A stretch of 32,993 bases of DNA from Chromatiales bacterium (GCA_026982475.1 JALSHB010000190.1:1-32993), one strand, 5' to 3'. Shown: positions 16,047 to 24,651, counted from the stretch's first letter. A program made the numbers and translations. The notes: a model not told the origin generated them from the sequence alone.

Positions 16047-16066
16047 CCTGAATCCGAAGGTTCAGG
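16047..16066. repeat. CCTGAATCC short palindrome
   Basis: CCTGAATCCGAAGGTTCAGG is an imperfect palindrome upstream of thiD. It shares its outer arm with the element ends at 25778-25846 and the palindrome at 21327-21344, so it looks like a minimal member of that family. The rest of 16007-16159 holds no feature I can support. Confidence 0.55.
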
Positions 16067-16159
16067 GCAGCATTGGGCGGCTTGTATCCGGCCGGTCTGC
16101 AGCGGCCGGGGATGTCGTCTACACTTTTTCCAGTACGGAATGGGTGATGGAGGTTGGCG

Positions 16160-16687
16160 ATGGTTGCAATCCCTTCGCAGTGTGGACAGATGGCGCGGGT
16201 CGCCGAGGAGTATTGTCGCCTGATCGACGATTTCGATCCGGACAGCCTGAGCCGGAGCTGGTGGCTGCAACTGGAAAAGGTGCTGCCGCGGCTGCATGTG
16301 GCGGTGATCGCCCTGGCCGGGCCGCGCGATGGTTATGCGGCCTATTCCCTGCCCGATGATGAACAGCGCTTCGAACTCTACATGCGCCTCCACGACCGCC
16401 TGCACACCAATCCCCTGCTGTGGTCGTCGCTGGGTGAGTACCGCCTGCTGGCGCGCCTCTGTGATCGTCTGGCCGATGATCTCACGGACATGTATTTCGA
16501 TCTGCGGCGCGGCCTCAGCCTGCTCGAGGCCTATCCCGCCGATCCCGCCCGGGCGGTGGGCGACTGGCAGAACAGCTTCTATGTGCACTGGGCCCAGCAC
16601 CTGCTGAGCGCCGAGCGCTGGCTGCACACGGTGGATACCGCCGAGCGTGGCCCGGTGAGCCGGCCGTGGCAGACGATGGTGGTTTGA
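16160..16687 (+). CDS. DUF5063 domain protein
   Basis: A 175-residue soluble, mainly helical protein. The start is ATG 16160, with GATGGAGG 6 bases before it; the track's TTG two codons earlier overlaps that spacing. DUF5063-type features include EYCRLIDDFD, the middle LLWSSLGEYRLLARLCDRLADDLTDMYFDLRRGL, and the WQNSFYVHWAQHLLSAERWLH helix near the C-terminus. The biochemical function of the family is unknown. It is a single gene, convergent with hemJ. A hairpin (GAGGGC...GCCCTC, 16701-16722) lies between them but lacks a U-run. Confidence 0.72.
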   Translation: MVAIPSQCGQMARVAEEYCRLIDDFDPDSLSRSWWLQLEKVLPRLHVAVIALAGPRDGYAAYSLPDDEQRFELYMRLHDRLHTNPLLWSSLGEYRLLARLCDRLADDLTDMYFDLRRGLSLLEAYPADPARAVGDWQNSFYVHWAQHLLSAERWLHTVDTAERGPVSRPWQTMVV

Positions 16688-16720
16688 AGGGCGCAGGACC
16701 GAGGGCCAGGTTTTCAGCCC

Positions 16721-17143
16721 TCAGGGCCGTATATACACCAGCAACACGATGCCGATCAGGCCGATCACCGGGGCCTCGTTGAACCAGCGATAGAACACAT
16801 GGCTGCGGGCGTTGCGGTCGTGCTTGAAATCCTTGACCAGCTTCCAGCACCAGGCGTGGTAACCGATCAGCGCCAGCGCCAGGGTCAGTTTCATGTGCAG
16901 CCACATCTCGCCCTTGAAGGCCTCCCAGGCATAGTCCTGCAGCATCCACAGCCCCAGCACGATGGTGATGATGGCGCCGGGGGTCATGATGCCGTAGAAC
17001 AGCTTGCGCTCCATGACCTTGAAACGCTCGTTGCTGACGGCGTCGTCGCTCATGGCGTGGTAGACGAACAGCCGCGGCAGATAGAACAGCCCGGCAAACC
17101 AGGTCACCATGAAAATGACGTGAAACGCTTTGACCCACAGCAT
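16721..17143 (-). CDS. hemJ: Protoporphyrinogen IX oxidase, HemJ type
   Basis: A 140-residue membrane protein with four predicted helices: LWVKAFHVIFMVTWFAGLFYLP, IMTPGAIITIVLGLWML, MWLHMKLTLALALIGYHAWCW and VIGLIGIVLLVYIRP. The FHVI histidine in helix 1 and the HMKL histidine/lysine in helix 3 are the HemJ (UPF0093) heme-ligand/active-site signature. It oxidises protoporphyrinogen to protoporphyrin in the last steps of heme synthesis. A GAGAGAAG ribosome binding site precedes the ATG. The ClC gene lies 24 bases upstream on the same strand, so they may be cotranscribed. Confidence 0.9.
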   Translation of the reverse strand: MLWVKAFHVIFMVTWFAGLFYLPRLFVYHAMSDDAVSNERFKVMERKLFYGIMTPGAIITIVLGLWMLQDYAWEAFKGEMWLHMKLTLALALIGYHAWCWKLVKDFKHDRNARSHVFYRWFNEAPVIGLIGIVLLVYIRP

Positions 17144-17167
17144 GTGTGCTTCTCTCTCTGATGGTGG

Positions 17168-18853
17168 TTATCGGTAATGCGCCTCGACACTCTGTCGCGA
17201 CAGGGTGCCGACGATGTTCTCGCCAAAGGTGACGTAGAGGGCATCGACGCTGTGTTCGTTCATCTCGTCCAGCGCCTGCTGCAGGGTGGCCTGCATGTCG
17301 ATGGGGCGGATGTCGTCGCGCTGGGCGGGGATCTCCAGCAGGTCGATCTCCGCCTCGTCGGGATGGGTGGCGAGATAGCGCGCCAGGTCCGCCGCCAGCA
17401 GCAATGATAGCGGCTGCCCGTCCTCCATCACCAGCACGTGCAGGGGTTCGTCGATGAGCAGGTCTTCCGCCGCCTGCCGGCTCAGGGTGCGCGTCGCGGT
17501 GGTCAGCGAGGTATTCATCACGCTGGCCACGCCGATCCGCCGCAGGGCCTGCGCCAGCGGCGTGCTGCGGTAGTCCAGGCCGCGTGCGCGCAGCAGTACC
17601 AGGAACACCGAGTCACGGCCGAACACATGGCTGGCAATGATATCCGATACTACCACCGCCAGCATGCCCGGCAGGATGATATGCGGGTTGTAGGTCAGCT
17701 CCATCAGCGCCATCAGCGCCGCCAGCGGGGCCTGCAGGGTGGCGCTCATCATCGCCCCCATGCCGAGCATGGCGTAGAAGCCGGGTGAGGCCACCTGCCC
17801 CGGAAACAGGTATTCGGCGACGATGCCCAGGGCGCCACCGGCGCAGGCGCCGATCATCAGGGTCGGCCCGATCAGCCCACCCGGCAGCCCCAGCCCCAGG
17901 CCCACGGTGGTGGCCACTACCTTGGCGGCCACCACCAGCAGCAGGAAGCCCAGCCCCAGCTCGCCGAGCATGGCGGCGTTGACGGTGTCGTAGCCGATGC
18001 CCATCACCGCCGGCACCAACAGCCCGCACAGGCCGACGAAGCCGCCGCCCAGGGTCATGCGCTGCCAGATGGGGAAGCGCGCGCCGAAGCGGGTGACGCG
18101 CTGCAACTGGCCGATGAACAGTGCCGCCAGCGAGCCGATGACGATGCCCATCACCAGCATGTTGGGCAGCTCCAGCAGCGAGACCATGTCCATGGGCGGC
18201 ACGATGAAGGCCGGCGCCGCGCCGAAGGCCAGGCGGCTCACGGCGGTGGCGCTCACCGCGGCGAGGATCACCGGCGCGAAGCCGGCGATGGTGTATTCCA
18301 TCAGGATCACTTCCATGGCGAAGATCACTCCGGCGATGGGGGTGTTGAAGGAGGCGGCGATGGCCGCCGCGACGCCGCAGGCGAGCAGGGTCTGGATGCT
18401 GTTGTTGGGCAGTTGCAGGCCCTGGCCGAGCAGGCTGCCGCTGGCCGCGCCGAGATGCACGCTGGGTCCCTCGCGGCCCACCGAGTGGCCGCTGACGATG
18501 CTCAAGGCGCCACCAAAGAATTGCATCAGCATGTTGCGCAGCGGCAGGTGGCCCTGGAAATAGACCAGCCGCTCCAGCACGTGCACCACGCCCACCTGGG
18601 CGCCGCCGGCGAACTGAAACAACAGGCCGATGAGCAGGCCGCCCAGGGTCGGCAGGGTGAAACGCCAGAAGGCCGACAGACCCTCGTAGTTCTCCACGTC
18701 GCCGCCGGGCAGAAAGCCCATTTGCAGCATGTCGATGAGGATGCGAAAGAGGATGATGACGCCACCGGTGACCAGCCCCGTGAACAGCCCCAGCACCGCC
18801 AGCAGGGGCAGGGCGTCGGCGTGGGCCAGGCGGGTGCGCAGTTTATCGAGCAT
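17168..18853 (-). CDS. ClC-family chloride channel/antiporter with CBS domains
   Basis: A 561-residue protein with a ClC transmembrane domain (residues about 15-430) and a C-terminal pair of CBS motifs (about 440-560, including IDMQATLQQALDEMNEHSVDALYVTF). The gating-glutamate motif GREGP is present (SGHSVGREGPSVHLG), as is the third filter segment as GLPGGLIGPTLMIGA. The first filter motif, normally GSGIP, is replaced by GGAQVGVVHVL, and GxFxP reads GGLIGP. Anion selectivity may therefore differ from E. coli ClcA. CBS domains suggest control by adenine nucleotides. The substrate and direction of transport cannot be deduced. Confidence 0.9.
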   Translation of the reverse strand: MLDKLRTRLAHADALPLLAVLGLFTGLVTGGVIILFRILIDMLQMGFLPGGDVENYEGLSAFWRFTLPTLGGLLIGLLFQFAGGAQVGVVHVLERLVYFQGHLPLRNMLMQFFGGALSIVSGHSVGREGPSVHLGAASGSLLGQGLQLPNNSIQTLLACGVAAAIAASFNTPIAGVIFAMEVILMEYTIAGFAPVILAAVSATAVSRLAFGAAPAFIVPPMDMVSLLELPNMLVMGIVIGSLAALFIGQLQRVTRFGARFPIWQRMTLGGGFVGLCGLLVPAVMGIGYDTVNAAMLGELGLGFLLLVVAAKVVATTVGLGLGLPGGLIGPTLMIGACAGGALGIVAEYLFPGQVASPGFYAMLGMGAMMSATLQAPLAALMALMELTYNPHIILPGMLAVVVSDIIASHVFGRDSVFLVLLRARGLDYRSTPLAQALRRIGVASVMNTSLTTATRTLSRQAAEDLLIDEPLHVLVMEDGQPLSLLLAADLARYLATHPDEAEIDLLEIPAQRDDIRPIDMQATLQQALDEMNEHSVDALYVTFGENIVGTLSRQSVEAHYR

Positions 18854-18901
18854 CGGCGGGGTGTCCGTGGGCGGCCTGTTCAGCCGAGGTTCATGTGTCG
18901 G

Positions 18902-18930
18902 TTGACTCGCTCGCGGCCATCCAGTAGAGT
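18902..18930 (+). promoter_or_regulatory. Sigma-70-like promoter for candidate small RNA
   Basis: TTGACT, a 17-base spacer, then TAGAGT. The -35 matches the consensus at 5 of 6 positions and the -10 at 4 of 6. No plus-strand coding gene follows; an intrinsic terminator lies about 80 bases downstream. Confidence 0.45.
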
Positions 18931-18936
18931 CGGAGC

Positions 18937-19013
18937 GTCTGGTGGGAGGAAACTACCGGATTCGAAATAATCATAATAAAACATTTAGAAAGCGGCTTCG
19001 GCCGCTTTTTTTT
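18937..19013 (+). ncRNA. Candidate Hfq-type small RNA
   Basis: The predicted transcript of about 77 bases starts near 18937. It contains GGTGGGAGGAAACTACC (a possible stem or anti-SD-like site), then an A/U-rich single-stranded stretch (AATAATCATAATAAAACATT). It ends in a strong terminator with eight T. An A/U-rich region next to a short GC hairpin and U-tail is the usual layout of Hfq-binding small RNAs. It lies in the gap between the ClC gene and argA, both on the minus strand. No ORF with a ribosome binding site ends before the terminator. Confidence 0.45.
18989..19013 (+). terminator. Intrinsic terminator, plus strand
   Basis: AAAGCGGC-TTCG-GCCGCTTT forms a perfect 8-bp stem with a stable TTCG tetraloop. 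The T-run covers 19006-19013. The U-tract is on the plus strand; in the minus direction (downstream of argA) only a weak broken T-run follows. Confidence 0.85.
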
Positions 19014-19050
19014 GTCCGCCATTCCTGTCCGCACGCATCGCCTCCCCGCC

Positions 19051-20385
19051 CTATGTCAGCGCCTTCACGAACACCTTCGAATTGCGCCGGTAGTTGTACA
19101 TGGCCTGCCGCCTTGGCGGCAGCATCTTCGGCTTGGCCGGGGCAAAGCCACGCTCGCGGAACCAGTGCGAGGTCTTGGTGGAAAGCACGAACAGGCGCCG
19201 GATGCCTGCATCAGCGGCGCGCCGTTCGAGATACTTTAGGAGGGCGTCGCCGCGCCCCTGACCGCGGTAGTCCGGATGCACGGCGAGACAGGCCAGCTCC
19301 GCGGCCGTGTCGTCGAGGGGGTACAGTGCCGCGCAGGCGATGATGGCGCCGTCGCGCTCGACCACCGTGAAACGGTCGATCTCCATCTCCAGCCGCTCGC
19401 GCGAGCGCCGCACCAGCAGCCCGGCCGCCTCCAGCGGGGCGATCAGCTCGAGGATGCCGGCGACATCGTCGATGCTGGCCTGGCGCGTGCCTTCGTAGCG
19501 ATCGGCGCTGATCAGGGTGCCGATGCCGTCGCGGGTGAACAGTTCCTGCAGCAGGGCGCCGTCGACGTGGCGCGGCACCAGGTGCACGCGCTTGACGTCG
19601 TGCCGGCACAGGTTGACGGCGCTGGCCAGCAGGCGCCGCATCTCCTCCGGCAGCTTGCGCCGCGAGGCCAGCACCCGCTCGGCCTCGGCCAATGCCAGCT
19701 CGCGGGTCAGGCGCCGGCGCGCGTCGCGCAGGCCCGGTCCCTCCACCAGGTACAGCACCTTGTCGGCCCGCAGGGCGATGGCCGCGGAGCTGGCCACATC
19801 CTCGGCGCTGAGATTGAACACCTCGCCGGTGGGCGAATAACCCAGCGGCGACAGCAGTACCACCGAGCCCTGGTCCAGCTGCGCGCGCAGGGCCTCGCTG
19901 TCGATGCGCCGTACCTCGCCGGTGTGCAAATAATCCACGCCCTGGTGCACCCCCAGCGGGCGGGCGATGACAGCATTGCCGGAGGCGACGCGGATGCAGG
20001 CGCCGGCCATGGGCGAGTTGGCCAGGCCCATGGACAGCAGGGCCTCGATCTCCACCCGCACGCTGCCCACCGCCTCCTTGACGCACACCAGCGCCTCGTC
20101 ATCGGTGACGCGCAGGCCGTTGACGTATTGCATGTCGGCGCCGCGCGCCTGCAGCCGCGACTCGATCTGCGGCCGCGCGCCGTGCACCAGCACCAGGCGG
20201 ATGCCGAGGCTGTTGAGCAGGGCGAGGTCATGGATCAGGCCGGCGAACTGGGCGTCCTGCACCGCCTCGCCGCCGAACATGACGACGAAGGTGCGGCCGC
20301 GGAAGGCATTGATGTAGGGGGCGGAGTCGCGGAACCAGCGCACGAAGGCGGGGGGTGATGGCGGCGTGGCCGGCGTGCTTGGCAT
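19051..20385 (-). CDS. argA: N-acetylglutamate synthase (amino-acid kinase + GNAT)
   Basis: First step of arginine synthesis: acetyl-CoA plus glutamate gives N-acetylglutamate. The start is ATG 20385 (MPSTPATPP), giving 444 residues, matching E. coli ArgA (443). The track's 482-residue version runs into the promoter. The N-terminal amino-acid-kinase-like domain (residues about 10-290: FRGRTFVVMFGGEAV, LVLVHGARPQI, VVLLSPLGYSPTGEVFNL) binds the feedback inhibitor arginine. The C-terminal GNAT domain (about 295-444) has the acetyl-CoA loop YRGQGRGDALL. It is divergent from djlA. Confidence 0.95.
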   Translation of the reverse strand: MPSTPATPPSPPAFVRWFRDSAPYINAFRGRTFVVMFGGEAVQDAQFAGLIHDLALLNSLGIRLVLVHGARPQIESRLQARGADMQYVNGLRVTDDEALVCVKEAVGSVRVEIEALLSMGLANSPMAGACIRVASGNAVIARPLGVHQGVDYLHTGEVRRIDSEALRAQLDQGSVVLLSPLGYSPTGEVFNLSAEDVASSAAIALRADKVLYLVEGPGLRDARRRLTRELALAEAERVLASRRKLPEEMRRLLASAVNLCRHDVKRVHLVPRHVDGALLQELFTRDGIGTLISADRYEGTRQASIDDVAGILELIAPLEAAGLLVRRSRERLEMEIDRFTVVERDGAIIACAALYPLDDTAAELACLAVHPDYRGQGRGDALLKYLERRAADAGIRRLFVLSTKTSHWFRERGFAPAKPKMLPPRRQAMYNYRRNSKVFVKALT

Positions 20386-20420
20386 GGGATATATGTCTCT
20401 GAAATGTAATGTTATTCGCC

Positions 20421-20449
20421 ATTGTAGCGCAGCGAACCGGGGATGACAG
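20421..20449 (-). promoter_or_regulatory. Putative argA promoter
   Basis: On the minus strand CTGTCA, 17 bases, TACAAT. It lies 36 bases before the argA ATG, with correct spacing and a good -10. No ArgR box was identified with confidence. Confidence 0.45.
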
Positions 20450-20472
20450 CCGGGCATTGCCGGCAAGGCATG

Positions 20473-20478
20473 TATAAT
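20473..20478 (+). promoter_or_regulatory. Possible djlA -10 box
   Basis: A perfect TATAAT 50 bases before the djlA start codon. No -35 box is recognisable at the right distance, so the call is weak. Confidence 0.3.
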
Positions 20479-20527
20479 TGACGACCGTTTTTTCATCAAC
20501 AGGCCGCGGCCGGCTGAGGATCATATC

Positions 20528-21325
20528 TTGCTGGGAAAAATCATCGGTGGTGTATTCGGCTATCTAATCACCCACAACATCTGGGGCATCCTCATCGGCG
20601 TGTTCCTGGGGCATCAGTTCGACAAGGGGCTGTCGCGCAGCGGCGGTGGTTTCTCCGCCGGCTGGCGGGTGGTCAACCAGGCGCGTGCGCAGCAGGCCTT
20701 CTTCGAAACCACCTTCTCCGTGATGGGGCACCTGGCCAAGGCGGACGGGCGCGTGTCCGAGGAAGAGATCGCCCTGGCGCGGCAGGTGATGGCGCGCATG
20801 GGCCTGCCCGAGGCGGCGCGCCGTGAGGCCGTGCGCCTGTTCGGTCAGGGCAAGGCAGCGGACTTCGATCTGGACGCCGCCCTGACGAACTTCCGCAGCG
20901 TCACCCTCGGCCAGCGCAACCTGTTGCAGATGTTTCTCGAAATCCAGTTCTTTGCCGCCTACGCCGACGGCGCCATGGATCCGGACGAGCGCCGCGTGCT
21001 GCTGCATGTGTGCGAGCTGCTGGGCTTCTCGGAGGTCGATTTCGAGCGCCTCGACGCCATGATCCAGGCCGAGATGCACGGCTTTCAGGGTGGCGGCGCC
21101 CAGCGCCAGGGCCCCTCGCTGGCGGATGCCTATGCGATTCTCGGCATCTCCGAGGATGCCTCGGACAGCGAGGTCAAAAAGGCCTATCGCCGGCTCATGA
21201 GTCAGCACCACCCGGACAAGCTGGTGGCCAAGGGCCTGCCGGAAGAGATGATGAAGCTGGCGCAGGAAAAGACCCACGAGATCCGCAGCGCCTACGAGCG
21301 CATCAAGGAGGCGCGGGGATTCTGA
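20528..21325 (+). CDS. djlA: DjlA-type membrane-anchored DnaJ co-chaperone
   Basis: A 265-residue protein, close to E. coli DjlA (271). The N-terminal membrane anchor is IIGGVFGYLITHNIWGILIGVFLG, a glycine-rich single helix of DjlA type. The middle (about 55-185) is a TerB-like acidic helical domain (FSVMGHLAKADGRVSEEEI, FAAYADGAMDPDERRVL). The C-terminal J domain (about 198-265) has HPD at 228-230, which stimulates DnaK. The start codon is TTG, supported by TGAGGA 7 bases before it and by the correct N-terminal anchor. Confidence 0.94.
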   Translation: MLGKIIGGVFGYLITHNIWGILIGVFLGHQFDKGLSRSGGGFSAGWRVVNQARAQQAFFETTFSVMGHLAKADGRVSEEEIALARQVMARMGLPEAARREAVRLFGQGKAADFDLDAALTNFRSVTLGQRNLLQMFLEIQFFAAYADGAMDPDERRVLLHVCELLGFSEVDFERLDAMIQAEMHGFQGGGAQRQGPSLADAYAILGISEDASDSEVKKAYRRLMSQHHPDKLVAKGLPEEMMKLAQEKTHEIRSAYERIKEARGF

Positions 21326-21326
21326 T

Positions 21327-21344
21327 CTGAATCCACGGATTCAG
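21327..21344. repeat. CTGAATCC palindrome after djlA
   Basis: CTGAATCC-AC-GGATTCAG is a perfect 8-bp palindrome starting one base after the djlA stop. It belongs with the CCTGAATCC family seen at 16047 and 25778-25846. No T-run follows, so it is not a standard terminator. Confidence 0.6.
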
Positions 21345-21360
21345 GTCTGAGTCAGGGCAT

Positions 21361-21427
21361 GTGGGGAGCGGCTTCAGCCGCGAAGCCTTTGTCGAACAAT
21401 CTTTCGCGGCTGAAGCCGCTCTCACAG
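21361..21427. repeat. REP-like palindrome between djlA and rpe
   Basis: The arms GAGCGGCTTCAGCCGCGAA and TTCGCGGCTGAAGCCGCTC are exact complements separated by an 18-base spacer. They match the right arm of the element at 202-221. The rest of the gap to rpe (21428-21554) must hold the rpe promoter; I see only an AT-rich TTTTAATACC near 21499. Confidence 0.88.
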
Positions 21428-21554
21428 GTTTGCCTCCCCACCGCCGCCCGCTGGCGGCTGAAAAAGCCGCCCAGATAGGGTAAAGTGCGCGATTCGATTT
21501 TAATACCCATGGCCTTGTCGGCCGTGGTGTCATGTCAATTAAGAGGCTAGAACC

Positions 21555-22247
21555 ATGGCTGATTTCAAGATTGCCCCCTCGATTCTGTCGGCGGATTTCG
21601 CCCGTCTCGGCGAAGAGGTCGACAACGTCCTCAAGTCCGGCGCGGACATCGTCCACTTCGACGTAATGGACAACCACTACGTACCCAATCTCACCATCGG
21701 CCCGCTGGTCTGCGAGGCCCTGCGCAAGCACGGTGTCACTGCCGACATCGACGTGCACCTGATGGTCAAGCCGGTGGATCGCATCATCCCCGACTTCGCC
21801 GCCGCCGGCGCCACCTACATCACCTTCCACCCCGAGGCCTCCGAGCACATCGACCGCACCCTGCAGCTGATCAAGGGCGAGGGCTGCAAGTCCGGCCTGG
21901 TGTTCAATCCGGCCACGCCGCTGGACGTGCTCAAGTACGAGATCGAAAACGTGGACATGGTGCTGCTGATGTCCGTCAACCCCGGCTTCGGCGGCCAGAG
22001 CTTCATCCCCACCGCCCTGGACAAGCTGCGCGAGGCGCGCAGACTCATCGATGCCTCCGGCCGTGACATCCGCCTGGAGATCGACGGCGGCGTCAAGGTG
22101 GACAACATCCGCGAGATCGCCGAGGCCGGCGCCGACACCTTCGTGGCCGGCTCCGCCGTGTTCGGCGCCGCCAATGCCGACGACCCCAACACCTACGACT
22201 CCGTGATCCAGGCCTTCCGCGAGGAACTGGCCAAGGTCGGGAAATAA
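21555..22247 (+). CDS. rpe: Ribulose-phosphate 3-epimerase
   Basis: Interconverts ribulose-5-phosphate and xylulose-5-phosphate. A 230-residue TIM barrel with [16 protein letters not shown], the metal/catalytic [37 protein letters not shown] and EIDGGVK (catalytic Asp). It is the first gene of the rpe-gph-trp unit, the usual order in many gammaproteobacteria. The gap to gph is filled by a CGCAAAGG hairpin. Confidence 0.97.
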   Translation: MADFKIAPSILSADFARLGEEVDNVLKSGADIVHFDVMDNHYVPNLTIGPLVCEALRKHGVTADIDVHLMVKPVDRIIPDFAAAGATYITFHPEASEHIDRTLQLIKGEGCKSGLVFNPATPLDVLKYEIENVDMVLLMSVNPGFGGQSFIPTALDKLREARRLIDASGRDIRLEIDGGVKVDNIREIAEAGADTFVAGSAVFGAANADDPNTYDSVIQAFREELAKVGK

Positions 22248-22249
22248 AA

Positions 22250-22352
22250 ATCCAACGCAAAGGCGCAAAGGCGCAAAGGCGCAGAGAACGCAAAGTTTTT
22301 TGATTTGTTTTCTTTGCGTTCCCTGCGCCTTTGCGACTTTACGTTGAAATCT
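22250..22352. repeat. CGCAAAGG hairpin element, copy 1 (rpe/gph)
   Basis: The left arm begins AACGCAAAGGCGCAAAGG at 22254 and the right arm ends CGACTTTACGTT at 22345. The arms pair over about 38 bases with a few mismatches around a short T-rich loop. The left border AAAAATCC is complementary to the GGATTTT that follows the right arm of copies 2 and 4, so the element extends slightly beyond the CGCAAAG units. It occupies the whole gap to the gph ATG. Confidence 0.9.
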
Positions 22353-22357
22353 TTTTT

Positions 22358-23026
22358 ATGAAACTGAAAAAACCCAAGATGATCCTCATCGACGTCGATG
22401 GCACCCTGGTGGATTCCGTGCCCGACCTGGCCTACTGCGTCGATGAGATGATGAAGCGGCTCGACATGCCCGTGCGCGGCGAGGCCGCGGTGCGCAACTG
22501 GGTCGGCAACGGCGTCGAGCGCCTGGTGCGCCGCGCCCTGATCAATGCCCTCGACGGCGAACCGGACGACGAACTGTTCGAGCGGGCCTATCCCATCTTT
22601 CTCGATCTCTACGCCGACAACACCAGCAAGCGCAGCGTGTTGTACCCCGGCGTGCGCGAGGGCCTGGACTACCTCAAGTCACAGGGCTACCGGCTGGGCT
22701 GCGTGACCAACAAGGCCGCCCAGTTCACCCTGCCCCTGCTCAAGGACCTGGGCGTGCACGACGACTTCGAAAGCATCGTCTGCGGCGACACCCTGGCGAA
22801 GAAAAAGCCGGACCCGCTGCCCCTGCTGCACTCCGCCGAAAAACTGGGCGTGAAGCCCGAGGACTCGCTGATGCTGGGTGATTCGATGAGCGACGTGAAG
22901 GCCGCGCGCGCCGCCGGCTTCCAGATCGTCTGCATGAGCTACGGCTACAACCACGGCGAAGACATCCGCGATTCCCACCCGGACGCGGTAATCGACTCCA
23001 TGGCCGAGTTGAAGAACCTGCTGTAG
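22358..23026 (+). CDS. gph: Phosphoglycolate phosphatase
   Basis: HAD-superfamily enzyme that hydrolyses 2-phosphoglycolate. The start is ATG 22358 (MKLKKPKMILID), giving 222 residues; the longer track start lies inside the repeat. Motif I is DVDGTLVDS (nucleophile and general acid Asp), motif II CVTNK, motif III the lysine in KKKPDP, and motif IV LGDSMSDVKAARAAG. No Shine-Dalgarno is visible because the repeat ends a dozen bases before the ATG; ribosomes may arrive by reinitiation after rpe or use a weak site. Confidence 0.94.
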   Translation: MKLKKPKMILIDVDGTLVDSVPDLAYCVDEMMKRLDMPVRGEAAVRNWVGNGVERLVRRALINALDGEPDDELFERAYPIFLDLYADNTSKRSVLYPGVREGLDYLKSQGYRLGCVTNKAAQFTLPLLKDLGVHDDFESIVCGDTLAKKKPDPLPLLHSAEKLGVKPEDSLMLGDSMSDVKAARAAGFQIVCMSYGYNHGEDIRDSHPDAVIDSMAELKNLL

Positions 23027-23040
23027 AGATACAATGACTC

Positions 23041-23131
23041 AACGCAAAGACGCAAAGGCGCAAGGACCGCAAAGGCATTTCCTATTTTTTCTTTGCGTTC
23101 TCTGCGCCTTTGCGCCTTTGCGTTGGATTTT
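23041..23131. repeat. CGCAAAGG hairpin element, copy 2 (gph/trpE)
   Basis: The left arm is AACGCAAAGACGCAAAGGCG at 23041 and the right arm GCGCCTTTGCGCCTTTGCGT ends near 23124, followed by TGGATTTTT. The loop is short and T-rich. In frame with trpE the right arm translates as [12 protein letters not shown], which explains the spurious N-terminal extension in the ORF track. Confidence 0.9.
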
Positions 23132-23143
23132 TCGGGCCTAGCC

Positions 23144-24643
23144 ATGACCATGACTGCCGAACAGTTCGCCGAGCTGGCCCGCCAGGGCTACAACCGCATC
23201 CCGGTGATGCGCGAGGTTCTGGCTGACCTGGATACGCCGCTCAGCACCTATCTCAAGTTGGCCGACGGGCCCTATTCCTACCTGTTCGAGTCGGTGCAGG
23301 GCGGCGAGAAGTGGGGCCGCTACTCCATCATCGGCCTGCCCTGCCGGCGCGTGGTGCGTGTGGCGAGGCATCGCGTCGAGCTGCTGGACTCTGGCGACGC
23401 CATCGAGTCACTGGAAGTAGACGACCCGCTGGCCTGGATCGAGGACTTCCAGTCCCGCTACCGCGTGGCCGAGGTGGATGGCATGCCGCGCTTCAATGGC
23501 GGCCTGGTGGGCTATTTCGGCTACGACACCGTGCGCTACATCGAGCCGCGCCTGGCCGAATGCCCCAACCCCGATGAGCTGGGCACGCCGGACATCCTGC
23601 TGATGGTGTCCGACGAGGTGGTGGTGTTCGACAACCTCAGCGGCAAGCTGTATCTCATCGTGCACGCCGACCCGGCCGTCGATGATGCCTATGCCCATGC
23701 CCAGCAGCGCCTGGATGCCCTCAGCGAACGCCTGCGCACCGCCACGCCGCGCCCCGAGCCCACCACTTCCAGTGAGGTGACGGAGAAAGACTTCGTCTCC
23801 GACTTCACCGAGGAGGGCTTCAAGCAGGCGGTGGAGAAGGCGCGTGAATACATCGTCGAAGGCGACGTGATGCAGGTGGTGCTGTCGCAGCGCCTGACCA
23901 TCCCCTACAGCGCCCCGCCGCTGGATCTGTACCGCGCCCTGCGCAGTCTCAACCCGTCGCCTTACATGTTCTACCTGAACCTGCACGACTTCCATATCGC
24001 CGGCTCCTCGCCGGAGATCCTCACCCGCCTGGAAGACGGCAAGGTCACCGTGCGGCCCATCGCCGGCACCCGCCGCCGCGGCCACACGGAAGAAGAGGAT
24101 CGCGCCCTGGAGGCCGAGCTGCTGGCCGACCCCAAGGAGCTGGCCGAGCACCTGATGCTCATCGACCTGGGGCGCAACGACGCCGGCCGCGTCAGCCAGA
24201 TCGGCAGCGTCGAACTCACCGAGAAGATGGTGGTGGAGCGTTATTCCCACGTCATGCACATCGTCTCCAACGTCGAGGGCCGGCTGCGGCCGGGGCTGAC
24301 CGCCATGGACGTGCTGCGCGCCACCTTCCCCGCCGGCACCGTCTCCGGCGCGCCCAAGATCCGCGCCATGGAGATCATCGACGAACTGGAGCCGGTGAAG
24401 CGCGGCGTGTATGCCGGCGCCGTCGGCTATCTGGCCTGGAACGGCAACATGGACACCGCCATTGCCATCCGCACCGCCGTGATCAAGTCCGGCAAGCTCT
24501 ATATTCAGGCCGGCGCCGGCGTGGTCTACGACTCCCAGCCCCAGCTCGAATGGAAGGAAACCATGAACAAGGCCCGCGCCGTGTTCCGCGCCGTGGCCCT
24601 GGCCGAGGCGGGGCTGGACGGGGTTTCGAGGAAACACCGATGA
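23144..24643 (+). CDS. trpE: Anthranilate synthase component I
   Basis: Makes anthranilate from chorismate with TrpG. The start is ATG 23144 ([11 protein letters not shown]) or the second ATG at 23150, giving 497-499 residues, as in pseudomonad TrpE. The N-terminal [20 protein letters not shown] is the tryptophan feedback site. Catalytic-domain motifs are [49 protein letters not shown] and [18 protein letters not shown]. No leader peptide rich in Trp codons and no attenuator are visible upstream; that space is taken by repeat copy 2. trpG follows only after the inserted GxxExxY gene. Confidence 0.96.
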   Translation: MTMTAEQFAELARQGYNRIPVMREVLADLDTPLSTYLKLADGPYSYLFESVQGGEKWGRYSIIGLPCRRVVRVARHRVELLDSGDAIESLEVDDPLAWIEDFQSRYRVAEVDGMPRFNGGLVGYFGYDTVRYIEPRLAECPNPDELGTPDILLMVSDEVVVFDNLSGKLYLIVHADPAVDDAYAHAQQRLDALSERLRTATPRPEPTTSSEVTEKDFVSDFTEEGFKQAVEKAREYIVEGDVMQVVLSQRLTIPYSAPPLDLYRALRSLNPSPYMFYLNLHDFHIAGSSPEILTRLEDGKVTVRPIAGTRRRGHTEEEDRALEAELLADPKELAEHLMLIDLGRNDAGRVSQIGSVELTEKMVVERYSHVMHIVSNVEGRLRPGLTAMDVLRATFPAGTVSGAPKIRAMEIIDELEPVKRGVYAGAVGYLAWNGNMDTAIAIRTAVIKSGKLYIQAGAGVVYDSQPQLEWKETMNKARAVFRAVALAEAGLDGVSRKHR

Positions 24644-24651
24644 ACTTCTTT

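Noticed and set aside
15990-16159. TPP riboswitch upstream of thiD
   Set aside because: No CUGAGA/ACCUG-type thi-box pair could be found on the minus strand in the leader.
16701-16722. Terminator between DUF5063 gene and hemJ
   Set aside because: A 6-bp GAGGGC/GCCCTC stem exists but no T-run follows on either strand and it overlaps the hemJ stop.
18942-19343. 133-aa plus-strand ORF through the small-RNA region
   Set aside because: It reads straight through a strong terminator and is antisense to argA, with no ribosome binding site.
22250-22352. Intrinsic terminator between rpe and gph
   Set aside because: The stem is far longer than usual and the elements recur inside an operon that must be read through; treated as a repeat, though partial termination is possible.
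23093-23143. N-terminal extension of TrpE ([13 protein letters not shown]...)
   Set aside because: It is a translation of the repeat arm; TrpE homology begins at MTMTAEQF.
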